A stretch of DNA of 64,000 nucleotides from Juglans regia (Eukaryota; Streptophyta; Magnoliopsida; Fagales; Juglandaceae). Both the position numbers and the translations under genes were made by a program. The notes under the pieces are model-generated. The model was not told the DNA's origin. It did not search any database and saw nothing but the letters and a program-made list of their open reading frames with translations. The stretch lies in the NCBI RefSeq assembly GCF_001411555.2, contig NC_049901.1, positions 35,288,838-35,352,837 on the forward strand. The letters are read 5' to 3'. Every line of letters starts with the position of its first letter. Within the stretch, counting starts at the first letter, position 1. Shown here one piece after another: positions 24,783 to 36,136 of this stretch.

Positions 24783-27700
24783 AGTAGTCTAAACTAAATC
24801 AAAGCAACAAGAACAAACTCTATTTAAAACTCAAAGACGGCATACCCAACTTATCCATACGAAGTAAACCCTTCATCACTCGCAACACTTCTTCACCTTG
24901 AGTCGAATTCATATTAAGACTAACCGCACCACTCTTAGCCAGCCAATTAGCCACCTTATTTCTCTCTCTAAAAATATGCTGCACCGAAAACACTATAGTA
25001 TCCAAGATAGTAATGACTTCCTCCCAAAAATCCTCCAAGTACCTCACCCCACATTGCCTATGCTTCCACCATGATACCACCACCAAAGAGTCCAATTCGA
25101 CCTCCACTAAATCAGTCCCCAAACCTTAGACAAACCTTAAGCCCTGCAAAAGTGCTAGCAATTTCACCTATGGAAGAAGGGAAAGTATGTAACAAATTTT
25201 CATGAGTATCTCTAATAATACCACCAACACCAGAGGAACCCGGATTGTCGAGACTGCTACCACTGCATTTAGTTTACTCCATCCATGCGAAGGTTTTTTC
25301 TAGGCCACAAATTTGCAGTGACAAGGTGCAGGGACCACGGGACTGAGGTGCAGCAACTGAAGAACTTGCATATCAAAGTTAGTTATTTTTGAAACCTTAC
25401 GAATATCATTGTTCAACCGCCCCACCCAATGCTAAATAGAGAGCAAACAATTCTCAAATGATTCAACACGACCCTCCATACGGGCAGCACATCTTCTACT
25501 CCAAAGTCTCTAGGTAACTAATACAGGTAAAATTTCCACAAGTCTTCCTAGTTGAGAGCAATTAGATGCTTGGCGAAACCATATAGTAACCGTCTCTTTC
25601 CAGTTACGACCAAGGGGCAAGTCAAATAATGCACCACAAAATTTCCATACGTTAGTAGCAAAAGGCCCTACGAAGAGAACATGGTTTTGATCCTCATGAA
25701 TACCCTTATCATAACAGTCACCGAGAGACAATGGGAACACCAATTCTACGAAGACGATCATCAACACTCAAAGCCATATTCCATGCCTTCCACATTGAAA
25801 TAGAAATTTTCAGTGGAAGTAAATTGTGCTAACACCATGAATGCCATTCAAAACTTGCGCCCCTAATACAAAAACAATCCCAAGCTGACTTGGTGGAAAA
25901 GCATCCACTCTCATTTTTTGTCCAAATCAACATATCTGACCCCCCTTACAAATTGCTAAAGTCTTCAAAATATCATCCACATTTTCTTGCCCCACCAATG
26001 TAACCAGTAGATCCACATCCCAACTATTAGACAACTTGCAATCTTTTACTCTAAGCAAAGGTTGACCCACTATTGGAATATCATCAATTAAAGGTCCACA
26101 ATCCCTCCATTTATCATACCAAAAGAAAATGTTCCTCTCCTTAACACAACACTTTGAATTATTAAGAACAACATGAAGACTTCTAACAATCATTTTCCAA
26201 AACCTTGAATCATTTTTCGTATCAATAGGAGTCCAAGGATTAGAACCAACATATTTCTCCTTAATAAAGAATTACCTTGAATTAAATTCCAAGCAAACCT
26301 CGTATGAAATGCTTGTTGCATATCATCTAGGCTTCTCAAACCCAAGCCACCCTCCTCAACCAGTGCACAAATTTTATGCCAAGCCATCCATTTTTTCTTC
26401 CCTTCGTCATTCATCTCTCCCCACAAAATCGTATGCATCACGCAATGTAAAGCTTTGATGATGGACTGAGGAACCTGTAAAATAGCAAATAAATGTAAAT
26501 CCATGCTAGAAAGAACATGCCATAGTAAAATGAGTCTTCCTCCCGACAAAAGAAGCTTCATCTTTCATCCACTTGTTTTATTGTGGACTTTTGACACCAT
26601 CTCCTCCAAATGCTCATACTTTAGTCTCCTCGAAATAGTAGGAACCCCTAAATATTTGAAAGGAAAAGAACCTTCTGAGAACTCTGTCAATTGTTTAAGA
26701 GCTCTCTTGCGAGTTAGAGAAATTTTTTGTGAAAAAAACATGGCAGTTTTATCTCTATTGATCTGCTAGCCTAACCAATTCTCATACTTATTCAACATCG
26801 CTAAGAGCTCCCGGATTGATCTCGTGCTGCCATTAGTAAAAATCACCACATTATCAGCATACATAAGATGAGAAACGAAAGTCGTACCTTTAGCATGTGA
26901 AAACTGTCCAAATCTCTTCTCTAGCACACTATGTCAGATTGGTCTGGATAGAACCTCTTGTAGAATAATAAAAAGGTAAGAAGAGAAAGGATCTCCCTGA
27001 CACAACCCACGACCTCCTTTAAAAAAACATTTTGTAGTCTCATTCATCATAATTGAATACCAAGGAGTCGAGATGCAGGCTCGAATAAGATCACAAAATT
27101 GAAAGAAAATCCGAAGCATTGAAAAACTTCCAACAAAAAATTCCAATCAACCTGATCAAACGCTCTCGCCATATCCACCTTCAACATGATATTTCCACCA
27201 TGGGACTTCTTATTAATAGACTGCACCATTTCTTGTGTAAGATTAATATTCTCAAATATGCTCCTCCTAGGAATAAAAGCACCTTGCTCCATCAAAATCA
27301 TCTTGGGAAGAAAACCTATCAAACGATTAACAATAATTTTGGAGCAAACTTTATAAAACACCAAGCAAAGACTAATTGGTCGAAACATATCAAATCCCAT
27401 AGGTACCTCCACCTTCAGGATCAATACAATAAAAAAAGCCGTAAAAAAATCTGGGAAGTTGTTTAGATATATATATATATATAAAAAAATAAAAAAATAA
27501 AAAAAAAATAAAAAAACTCTGAAACAGCTTCTAAGACGTCTAATTTCACCACCTTCTAGCTGCTCTTATAGAATCTCGACCCAAAACCATCCAGCCCCGG
27601 CGTGCTATTCAGCAGGATAAAAGATAGAGCATAAAAAACTTCTTCCATAGAAGGAATACCACAAATACGGACACAGTCCTCCTCCAAAATAACAGGTGAA

Positions 27701-27885
27701 ATTAAATAGGTGAGATCTGGGAGCACTCTAGGCAGAACGTCCTGAAGAAAATTCGAGACGTAATTCACATCCCCATGATGAATAGCTTTCGACAAATCAA
27801 AATAAGCTCCATCCGACTGATGCATTTCCGTGACTCATTTATGCCTTTTATTAGCTAAACACACATGAAAGAATTTAGAGTTACT

Positions 27886-28150
27886 TTTTTTTCTTAAAGA
27901 GCCCGAAGCCACTAAACGTAGCCTCGTCCCAATTTTATTAAAGAAATACCTCACTTATGGCGGAGGAATACCGTGGAACAAACAAAAAAATACCCAACAC
28001 CAAACAATAAACAAAACACAAACCCAACCCCCAAAAACCATGGAAAAACTAAAGATAAACTTTGAGACCATTACTTCCTTAAGGAAGGACATCCCAAAGC
28101 ATCTAACCTAATAATGCCCCTCAATAGCCTGGGTATGCACTCACCAGGTA
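27886..28150 (-). mobile_element. LINE-3 3' end inserted in LINE-2
   Basis: A T-tract at 27886-27893 is followed by the reversed family 3' UTR (CGTCCCAATTTTATTAAAG, CTCACTTATGGCGGAGGAAT). Then comes the coding end of an RNase H domain, which reads on the minus strand as GECIPRLLRGIIRLDALGCP, up to about 28150. It is severely 5'-truncated. It interrupts LINE-2 just upstream of the codons for NSKFFHVCLANKRHK (27840-27885). Confidence 0.75.
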
Positions 28151-28432
28151 AGAACATCCATGAAAGAACACACTTGGTGTAATGGACAAAGTGGTCTCTC
28201 TAGAAGTTGGGAAAGTTAGACCGTGTGCTCCTGGATGCCAATTTGATGTCAAAATTTTCGGACGTTGTATGCTCATATTCGTCAAGGTCTACTTCAGATC
28301 ATTGTCCAATGGGGATTGAGTTCATGTCTAATCCATTTTTCGTATGGCCCTTAACCCTTCCGGTTCCAACAGATGTGGGTTGAACATCCAGACTTCATGG
28401 ATGTTCTTTCTTGTGTGTTTAGCTAAATTGAT
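28151..28432 (+). pseudogene. Endonuclease segment in inverted orientation
   Basis: On the plus strand this encodes WCNGQSGLSRSWEKLDRVLL and later SDHCPMGIEFMSNPF, collinear with LINE-1 ORF2 residues about 177-260, while the flanking LINE-2 endonuclease reads on the minus strand. Short inverted matches lie at its two borders (about 28151-28170 and 28393-28416, CATGGATGTTCTTTC and its complement). This is either 5' inversion by twin priming of LINE-3 or a local inversion of LINE-2 DNA. Confidence 0.7.
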
Positions 28433-28910
28433 GAATCTAGCAATTGAAATAATCCATAGAAACACGTGGTCTAGGTCTCCCACCCTTCCTTTCCGAATCA
28501 TACCGAATAATATTGAAATCTCCAACAAATAAACACGGTTTCGAATCCATACTAAGGACTCAACTTATCCCATAATGCCTTCCCTTCATACATGTTGCAC
28601 TTCGCATAAATAAAAGTACACAAAAAATACTGTGATCCCTCACCAACTCGCAATGAAATAAACTGCGTAGCCAGAAGACTAATCTGAACATCCAGATCCT
28701 TACTCCAGAATACCCAAATTTTACCACCAAGTTCTTCATATGAAATAACATAATCAAAGAGTAAAGCCCTCATCAGCCCTTGTGCTTTGTAAAAACTCTA
28801 AAACGGTTCCATCAATGCTACTACCATCGGCTTAAAACTAGCAATTAACTTCTTTACACGGCCCCTAGAAGACCCAATCCCCATTATATTCCATGCAAAA
28901 ATGGGACCAA

Positions 28911-30235
28911 TCATTGAGATGAATTAGACGAATGGGTAAAAACCAGAGCAGAGCTTCTAACTTACACAAACTATTTTTTTTATACTTCTTCTTCTTCGTA
29001 TCCCCCTCTGTTTCCATGTGATAATCCTTGTCCTGTGGAAGAACCTCTAGATGGGATTCAGGTTCCAGATCCGAAGAAGTCGCCTCTTGCAAGAGAAGGA
29101 ATTCCTCATTTGATAGCTCATCATTTACCTTCTGTGGAATATCATTCCCATCTATCATCAAACACATATCATCATTCCTAAGAATTTTAGTCCCAACCCC
29201 CTCAAGGCTGACTAGTGTGGATTTAGAAACCTCATTCAATCTCTAGAAGTCCACTTGATTATTCTCCTCTTGAATTCGCTCTTCGCCCGGTGCATCTCCA
29301 ACTGCTTTATCCCCTTCCAAATCTCCATTCTGAACAGGGTGCGAAGAACTCCCTATTCCCGGGCCCTCCACCAAACTTGTCATGACATCGTTGCTATCCT
29401 TAATAGGTTTCTCCTCGACATCAATAATCTTTGGGGAGGTCATCCGTCACCGCATTAACAACTGGTCTTAGTTTCCAAAGCCAGACTTTTTCCTCATTCA
29501 AAGCCTTACCTGATCGACATGTCCTTGAATTATGCCCCTGCACCTTGCACTTATAGAAGAAAGCTGGGAATATTTCATACACGATTTCCTGCTTTCTACT
29601 AGACGCCAACCCTGGGGCTTCAATCCAGAAAGAAAAAAAAGGCTCATTTGCTGCGTCCATCTCCACACATAAACGAGCACCATCCGTTCTTGTAGCACAA
29701 CGAGTTGGATTCTCCTGCCGAATAAATCTACCTATGGGAGCCTTTAGAATTCTTAAGAAGGATTCATGAAAAAAATTGGGTGGAAAACCAGGCAACAAGA
29801 TCCAAACGGTAACACATGAAGGTTCTTCATCCTTATTGAATTCAGGAGTCCAGTTGAAAACCCAGTAAGGCATGCCATCAACCTCACAAGTTTCACATGA
29901 TAAAGCTTTCAGAAAATCATCCTTTGATGATATACGGATAAAAACATTCCTCAGATGCCTCATAGTTGAAACAACTGGAATACCAGCAAGACCCCAACGA
30001 TTGTGAATAAAACACTCTAATTGCATCCAATGAGGGACGTTTCCGTAAAAAAATAAATACGATAGATGACCTAAAAGGTTCAGTTGAGCGATTGATCTCA
30101 TACGTTGAAAACTGGAAAAACAATTCACCATCCATGCACTCGAGGCGCTACAGACAACTCAGGAAAGGGCTGCGGCACTGCCGATACGAGGTCAACGAAG
30201 GACCATCGACCTACATTGGCATTCGCGACTGCCAT
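28911..30235 (-). pseudogene. LINE-2 ORF1, broken
   Basis: The start at 30235 (MAVANANVGRWSFVDLV) matches LINE-1 ORF1. A frameshift near 30130 moves into the DUF4283 region (IHNRWGLAGIPVVSTMRHLR, VTVWILLPGFPPNFFHE). The knuckle at about 29530-29575 has lost its first cysteine (FYKCKVQGHNSRTC). A further frame change near 29430 leads to the acidic C-terminal part and a Lys-rich stretch. The ancestral stop and the ORF2 ATG form the same ATGA overlap as in LINE-1 (plus 28911-28914). Confidence 0.8.
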
Positions 30236-30310
30236 GCAGCCTTATGTAGTAACCCTAGAACGGCTAAAAATAGGAAACCCTAGCAGAGCGAAAAAAGTAT
30301 GTATATATAT

Positions 30311-31156
30311 AACTCGGATTACTATTCACAATACCAAGGATTTGCTCCAAAAATCTTACAATGCATGTACATACATAGATAAACAAATTAAACGTCAAAT
30401 AATATGGAAATTAGTATCTAAAATATAAAAACATCATAAAAAATGTTCACTCCATAAGTTATGAATTATAATGTAATAAAACCTAAAATCAGTTCCATAA
30501 CACTTTAAAGAGGCTTAAATCGACATCCTTATAGAAAAATAGGCCACCAATGGAAATGAGGAGAGGAGAATGGACACCGGAGAGATGAGAGTGCTCAGCA
30601 ATATGAGAGACAAATGAGAGGTTAATGAAGGAGAGAGAAAGAGAACAAGGTTGGTTTCGGTTGGTCAAAATGGTTGTTGCCATCTGTTGGAGGGAGAGGT
30701 TGCATGGTGTGAGCGAGGAGAGACTAGTCTACTAGAGGACTGGCGGTTGGTGTGTGAGAGTCTGAGAGAGGAGAGAGAGAGTTTGAGAGAAATTGGGAGA
30801 AGAAGGGGGAAGGAGAAGGCAACGGGGTATTAAACCCTAAATCCAAACGGCATTGTTTCACTTTGATTTTTTTTTTCTAAACGTTACATGTAAAATGATG
30901 TCGTTTGAATCACTTATGTGAAACGCCATCATTTTACCTAGGATATATATATATATATATATATTATATCGGCTTGTTCAGCTATTTGAACCTAGTTTAG
31001 ACCGGGACATAATTGGCTGATGTCGGCTTCATGAAATTTCGACTGCCGGCCGAAACAGTTGGAGGACCGGTTCGCCACCGATTTCGGCCAAGTTCATACT
31101 TCGGTGGCCGGTTCCCATTGCCGACGATAGGTCTAGTCGGTTCCTTTGCAGCCCTA
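30311..31156 (-). promoter_or_regulatory. 5' non-coding end of the split hAT element
   Basis: Non-coding. It contains a purine-rich stretch (30540-30830, pyrimidine-rich on the hAT coding strand), then repeats of a motif like AAACGGCATTGTTTCA, AAAATGATGTCGTTTGAA and AAACGCCATCATTTTA (30845-30935). A (TA)n tract and the terminal inverted repeat follow. The position upstream of the transposase fits a promoter/leader with subterminal transposase-binding repeats; that role is inferred. Confidence 0.5.
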
Positions 31157-31164
31157 GTCCTAAA

Positions 31165-32894
31165 CAGTATGCGAGTGTTTCCACTTTGAGAAAGTCTAAA
31201 TGGACTCCAGTTTAGGTGCAACACACTGCACACCATCATGTGGAAAATTTGGTCTGAGCGCCACGTCATAATTCTCAGATCTATCTTAAATCTCTATCCT
31301 GTTCTGCTTTGTTCTCACTTTCCCTCACAGTTTCACTTCACACTCTCTTAGTCTCTCAGTTTCTAACAAAATTTTTTCTCCATTTGTACTACTTTTCTCC
31401 CCATCCATTTCTTATCTCTCCCGCCGATTATTGGTCTCTCTTCATTTTCTCAATTTTAGAAACCCAAATCATCCCTTTCATGATTCTAGGGAAACCTAAC
31501 TGATCTTTCTCTTTTTTTCCATCTTGTACTCGTTCACGGAGTCAAGACTCAAAATGTTGCTTTCGGGTTTTATATGCTGAATTTTTCATTGGCGCATTAA
31601 ATACATTATTAATATGAAACATTTCCATTTTAGAAAAAAAAAAATATGGAAGCACCTTTGGTGGGTAGCTGCTATAGAACTTAATTTTACACACTCCAAC
31701 CACGTGTTGCCACTTCAGGATTATATAGTTTTTAAAACAAATTAGACAACACACAATTGTTATTAAAATCCTAAAATAAGAGCACCTTGGATTTCAAGTT
31801 GCCACCCACACAGGCGGTTAGAAGTCATACAACAATTGATATGGTCGGTTCTGGCGCCAATAGCTAAATTTGGCGTAATCTTAGTGTCGGATTGGCACTG
31901 AATTGGTCGTATATGGCTAGTTCCAATGGCAGCAACCAAACTTGGCTCGACTCCGACACTAGGGTGGCTCAGACCATGCCTGAAGGGATGGATCTGGCAT
32001 AATCCAATGCCAAATCATGCAGTTCTTACACCTCCCCAGAGTCAAATTTGCCATCCATCACACATCTAGTGACTCTTTGGCGTTGCATTCAGCTGAGATT
32101 AAGCAAATTCAGTGCCTCCTTGACGTTAGATCTAGCATCCAATGCTAGCAAGGTAGGGAATCCGACAAATCTTAAGTGTCCTCAACATCGGAGGTGGCTG
32201 CCATTGGCCACCAATAACGTCTGGACAACTAGCAATTGTTTTAATTTCAATTTAATTAGTTTAATTTCAATGAGTATAATCTAGTGTGGGTATATTTTTC
32301 GTATCATTTGTTAAAAAGTTGAGGAATAACAACCCGCCAGAAATTCAATAGAGGAATTTTTTTAGACTTTAGAAACCCGTGAAAATCCTGAAAGTTTTCA
32401 CGAATCGATCAATCGCGTAGGTTTTAGTCTATCAGTATGGTTAGTGTTACCACTCACTATAGTGTCAGAAGTGTGATTTTAATTATTCGAAGTACTTAAA
32501 AGTGTTAGAATAAGAAACGGTCTGCACCATTAGTCTTAGATGAATATTTAAGATTTTATGGTGCAATAAAACAATTTTCAATTTTCGGAATAACGCTTGT
32601 TCAAAAATGCATTTTGAATTGTTCAAGGCACTGAGTCTTAGATGAATATTTAGAATTTTATGGTACAAAGTTATTTTCACATTTTTCATAGTGAAAAGTA
32701 GCCTCGATATTAGCTTATAGATCATTGTTTTCAAAATCACAGTGTGGTTGTCCAAATGGGTTAGATAAGTTTTATTTGGACACTTGATAAGATCTTAGCC
32801 ACACTTTGTGAAGAGTATTAGACACTTGACACCAAGAGGAAACATGAGATGGAAAATGTGAAGAAAATCAAGCATGTATAGTGACAAATTAGAC
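31165..32894. other. Unassigned DNA flanking the hAT
   Basis: Immediately outside the hAT is a CT-rich plus-strand stretch (31280-31500) resembling a plant 5' leader, with CCACGTCATAATTC at about 31260, but no convincing coding exon follows. At 31840-32200 there is GC-richer sequence with repeated GGCGCCAAT/TTGGCG phrases. At 32530-32565 and 32633-32668 GTCTTAGATGAATATTTA is repeated about 103 bp apart. No protein similarity recognised. Confidence 0.4.
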
Positions 32895-33139
32895 CGCTAC
32901 AAAAAATTTTGGTCGTAAAAAAGTTGGTTGATTGTAGTGTGTTTTTGCAGAGACTAAAAAATGCCAGAAAAACTTAAAAGTTTGCCACAATAAAAAATAT
33001 ACTTCTTACATCACCGTATGACACCATTAACGACAAAATTTAGTGTCAAATTTCATTTTGATGCAAATGATATTTTTTCACGTCGATTTGAGCTTCGACG
33101 GAAATACTTTGGATGCAAAAAATTGAAATCTTTGTAGTG
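32895..33139. mobile_element. CACTA-like miniature element
   Basis: The right end is the reverse complement of CACTACAAAGATTTCAATTT and the left end reads CGCTACAAAAAATTTTGG, matching the CACTACAA-type termini of EnSpm/CACTA elements with one change. About 245 bp, AT-rich, no coding. A matching 3-bp target duplication was not evident, so this is provisional. Confidence 0.5.
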
Positions 33140-33295
33140 TATTTGTACCATACTTTGCTTTACATGCACAACCCACACTTGCATTTTGTATAACACTCCA
33201 CATCATGAAATGTAAAGCCCCAAATAAAATAAAAAGCACTTCTTTTAGAAGATCGACGCCTTGATTATTTATAAGTCCAATTAATTCATTCTTTT

Positions 33296-33760
33296 TGTAT
33301 AATAGACCCCCTTATGTAAATGTAGAACAATGGTGATATTCTCACTTCGAGGGTGAGGACCTCAAGGAAGAAGATGAGAGAAAAAAGTGAACTTTCTATA
33401 ATATTCCATATAATTCTAAAACGGTTCTGTAGGTACCCTATATGTTAAGGATTCCCAAAGGAATACTGACCCACTAGAGGGCCAAAGCCCATTACATAAT
33501 AATTAAACTGAAAACATGCAAAAATAAAAGACAACACAGAGTAAAAGATAATTGGGCCCGAGCCCGACATATTACTACTACTACTTAATTAAACATAAGT
33601 CCTGTACGACTTAAAAAGCCCATGAGCCCATAGCCCACTAGCCTTTTCAATTTCTATCCAAGTCTTCTAAGTTCTAAACTCTGTCCTTAGGTACTTTCTT
33701 CTAAACCCTTACTATGTTACTTTCCTTTTTGCCATGAGATCCCAAATCCCGATTGTGACA
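33296..33760 (-). repeat. 3' LTR of the gypsy relic
   Basis: On the minus strand it starts TGTCACAATCGGG and ends near CTATTATACA, giving TG...CA ends. It is flanked internally by the G-rich polypurine tract at 33761-33773. Length about 465 bp. Confidence 0.75.
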
Positions 33761-33869
33761 ATTCATCCCCCCTAAATCACCTTACCCACAAGGTGAAAGG
33801 TAGGAATCTTTCATCTAAGAGTAGCTTTCCTAAGTTGATTCTTCATCTCCTTAACCTTGCCGGCGAATT

Positions 33870-36136
33870 AGTCCTTCTACCTGAGCCTGGTTCTTTACCT
33901 TCCTCATGTGCTGCCCTAGGACACTCTCTAGTTCTGGCTTCAACAATTCATCTTCATCAATTGGGGACAACACAGAAACTATAGGTTGAGAGGAGAAAGT
34001 GGTAGTGGTGCATCTTGGAAGTGGAAAACTTGGTATAGATATGATTTGTGCAGCATCAAAATAGGAGACAAAATTAGTGAGTGATGAAAAATGAGAAGGA
34101 TAATTTCTTGCAAAGGGGAAATTTTGTTCATCAAAGGTGACATGTCTTGATTTTCCAAGTGGGTCTTAAAGCTATAATTTTGGTTATAAGCCGATTTTTA
34201 CTCTCTGCTCTGCCATTTTGTTCATGCGTGTATGGGTAGGAAATTTATTGTTTAATGCCTTGATTTTCCAAGTGGGTCTTAAAGCAAAAATTGGTGAATT
34301 CAGTTCCACCATCACGTTGGAAAATCTTGATTTTAGTGTGGAATTGATTTTCAACCAACCTTTGAAAATGGATGAATGTTTCATAGAAATCAGCTTTGGT
34401 TTTTAATGGGTAGAACCAAGTGAATCTCGAGTGATCATCAACAAAGATAACATAAAACCGAAAACCTGAAGAAGAAAGAATTGGAGAGGGTCCTCACAAA
34501 TCACAATGGATTAAGTCTTGGATAGAAGTGCTGCTATTTTCATTTATAGGAAATGGAAGTCTTTTAGTTTTACCAAATTGACAGCTAGAGAAGATAGAGG
34601 GAGTTGGCAAAATTGATGTAACAGATAAAACACCATTTTTATTCAAAAACTCAAGTACATGATTTGAGACATGCCCTAATCGAGCATGCCAAAGAGAAAA
34701 TGATGCACTAAGTTTGTTATTTTTTTTTAGTAGCAAGAAAGGCTTGGTGTCCACTGTTAAGAACATAGAGGTCATCAATACATCTACTAGTTCCCAACTC
34801 CATTCCCATGGGCAAATCCTGTATGACAAAACCAGAGTAAAAAAACTTGACAGAACAACAAACAAGAACATCACGAAGGAAAATAGAAGAATTGGGTTTG
34901 AGTGAACCACTGTGTGTAAAGGGCAATGAGGCTCCATTCCCAACTAAGACTTTATTGGTATGAGTGAAGGTGGTGGAGGTATCAAGTTGGGCATGGTCAT
35001 TTGTCATGTTGGAAGAAGCACCACTATCAGTATACCAATCTGATGAATTATCGAAAGAAGAGAAATGTTCTGCAATGTGAGCTTCATGACAATTTTGATT
35101 ATAGCATTCCTAGAAAGTAGCTACAGTGTGACCAGTTTTGGCACAAATTTGACAAACAGGTTAAGATTGCTGTGTGGTGGAGGAGTTCTTATTGTTGGTG
35201 AAGTTGTTACGCCCACCTTGAGAACCTTGATTTCGAGTGCCTCGATTTCCACCTCACCCAACACCATGATGGGTGTGACGACCTCCACTTTGAGCAGTGA
35301 ATGCTATTGCTGTATTGGAATGCCCTTCAATAGATTTGATGAAGCAATCATGACTCTCTACCTTTGGAATAATGTCCTTATAGGGTGGTAGAGGAAAATG
35401 TGCTAGCATGGTGGTGGAGAAAGTGGAGAATTCAGGTCCAAATCTATGTAAGAACCAGTGAACTTTATCAGAATCATCAATTGAGCAGCCCATGCCTGCA
35501 AGCTGGTCATAGAGTTTTTTGAAGGCTTGAGAATATTCACCAAAAGTTTGGATCCCTTTCATCATGAGCTAAAGATCATCCTTTAGCCTGAGTTATCTGG
35601 CCTTGGATTTATGAGAGAAGGAATTCTCAAGAGATTTCCAAGCATCTCTAGTAGTGGTCAATCCAAGGACCTCACTCATTGCTTCTTCACAATGAGAGGA
35701 ATGGATGAGACTGAGGGTTGATCCTGTTTGTTTCCAAGAAACATAAGCTGGGTTTGGATGAAACAGTTGTTATCGAGAATGGTTTTAGATGATACAGGGA
35801 GAGAACCATCAACATAGCCTAGGAGAGTTTGACTTGAGAGAAGGGAAGAATTTCACTACGCCAAAGTAGATAATTGGTAGAAGTGAGCATAATAGAAAGC
35901 AAGTGTATCATAGTGTTAAAGGACAAAATAGAATAAGGAGTGGAGGATTTGGAAGCCATGAAAAAATGGATGTTAATCCTGCAGGGCTCTGGATACCATG
36001 TAGAGGTTTGACAAAATGATTCTCTCAACCTTGAAGAAGGCGTGGGATCTTATATTCCTTTTTATATATGATTTGTACAAAGATTAGAAATAAATACAAA
36101 GAAATTTACACCTAATTTATAGGCTATAAACTAGAC
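33870..36136 (-). mobile_element. Copia fragment (copia-2) inside the gypsy relic
   Basis: Minus strand. A short LTR at 35998-36136 (TG...CA; about 139 bp) is followed by a primer site complementary to initiator tRNA (plus GGCTCTGGATACCA, 35984-35997). Then gag, a zinc knuckle, pre-integrase and part of integrase. RT, RNase H and the 3' LTR are missing, so the element is 3'-truncated. Confidence 0.75.
33960..35990 (-). pseudogene. copia-2 gag / protease / integrase start (broken)
   Basis: Minus strand. The gag N-terminus at 35819-35990 has LTSTNYLLWRSEILPF. A UBN2-type gag segment is at 35254-35565 (GIQTFGEYSQAFKKLYDQLA). A knuckle reads CQICAKTGHTVATF near 35115-35160 with its last cysteine lost. 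Pre-integrase SLWHARLGHVSNHVLEFLN is at about 34640-34700. A post-integrase SRHVTFDEQNFPFARNY lies near 34100-34150. Frames change and stops occur between these. Function is lost. Confidence 0.8.

Larger units (their letters stand above)
24783..28914 (-). pseudogene. LINE-2 ORF2 (endonuclease, RT, RNase H), broken
   Basis: Minus strand. It starts at 28914 with MIGPIFAWN, homologous to the LINE-1 ORF2 start. Endonuclease parts lie at 28440-28790 (GGKIWVFWSKDLDVQI, then a GDFN-like GDFNIIR). RT pieces are at 26800-27830, including FRPISLCLVFYKVCSKIIV and GRGLCQGDPFSSYLF. A YADN box (plus 26850-26861) replaces YADD. RVT zinc finger is at 25510-25767. An RNase H end is at 24820-25122 (VEVELDSLVVVSWW, ERNKVANWLAKSGA). 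There are multiple stops and frameshifts, a (TA)n/A-rich insertion at 27465-27520, and an inverted block plus a LINE-3 tail at 27.9-28.43 kb. Confidence 0.85.
18816..30310 (-). mobile_element. LINE-2, L1-type, minus strand, interrupted
   Basis: The 3' end is at 18816-18905: a short T-tract, then the reverse complement of the family's conserved 3' UTR (GTAACCGCGG...CCGCCACAAGTGAGGG). The coding part resumes at 24783 after the LINE-1 insertion and runs to the ORF1 start at 30235, with a short 5' UTR to about 30310. Flanking CATATAACACAC (about 18803) and TATATAACTCGG (about 30310) are only a weak target-duplication candidate. It is younger than the hAT it sits in and older than LINE-1. Confidence 0.75.
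15830..31156 (-). mobile_element. hAT DNA transposon split by nested LINEs
   Basis: The left end TGGGGTGAAAACCGACTGACC and the reverse complement of the right end (TAGGGCTGCAAAGGAACCGA) are imperfect inverted repeats. Flanking 8-mers GTCCTTAA (15822-15829) and GTCCTAAA (31157-31164) differ at one base, as expected for a hAT target duplication. Both subterminal regions are rich in CCGGCC/ACCGG. Transposase remains occupy 16.5-18.55 kb on the minus strand and the promoter side is at 30.3-31.1 kb. About 11.5 kb between these parts is inserted LINE DNA, so the original hAT was roughly 3.8 kb. Confidence 0.75.
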
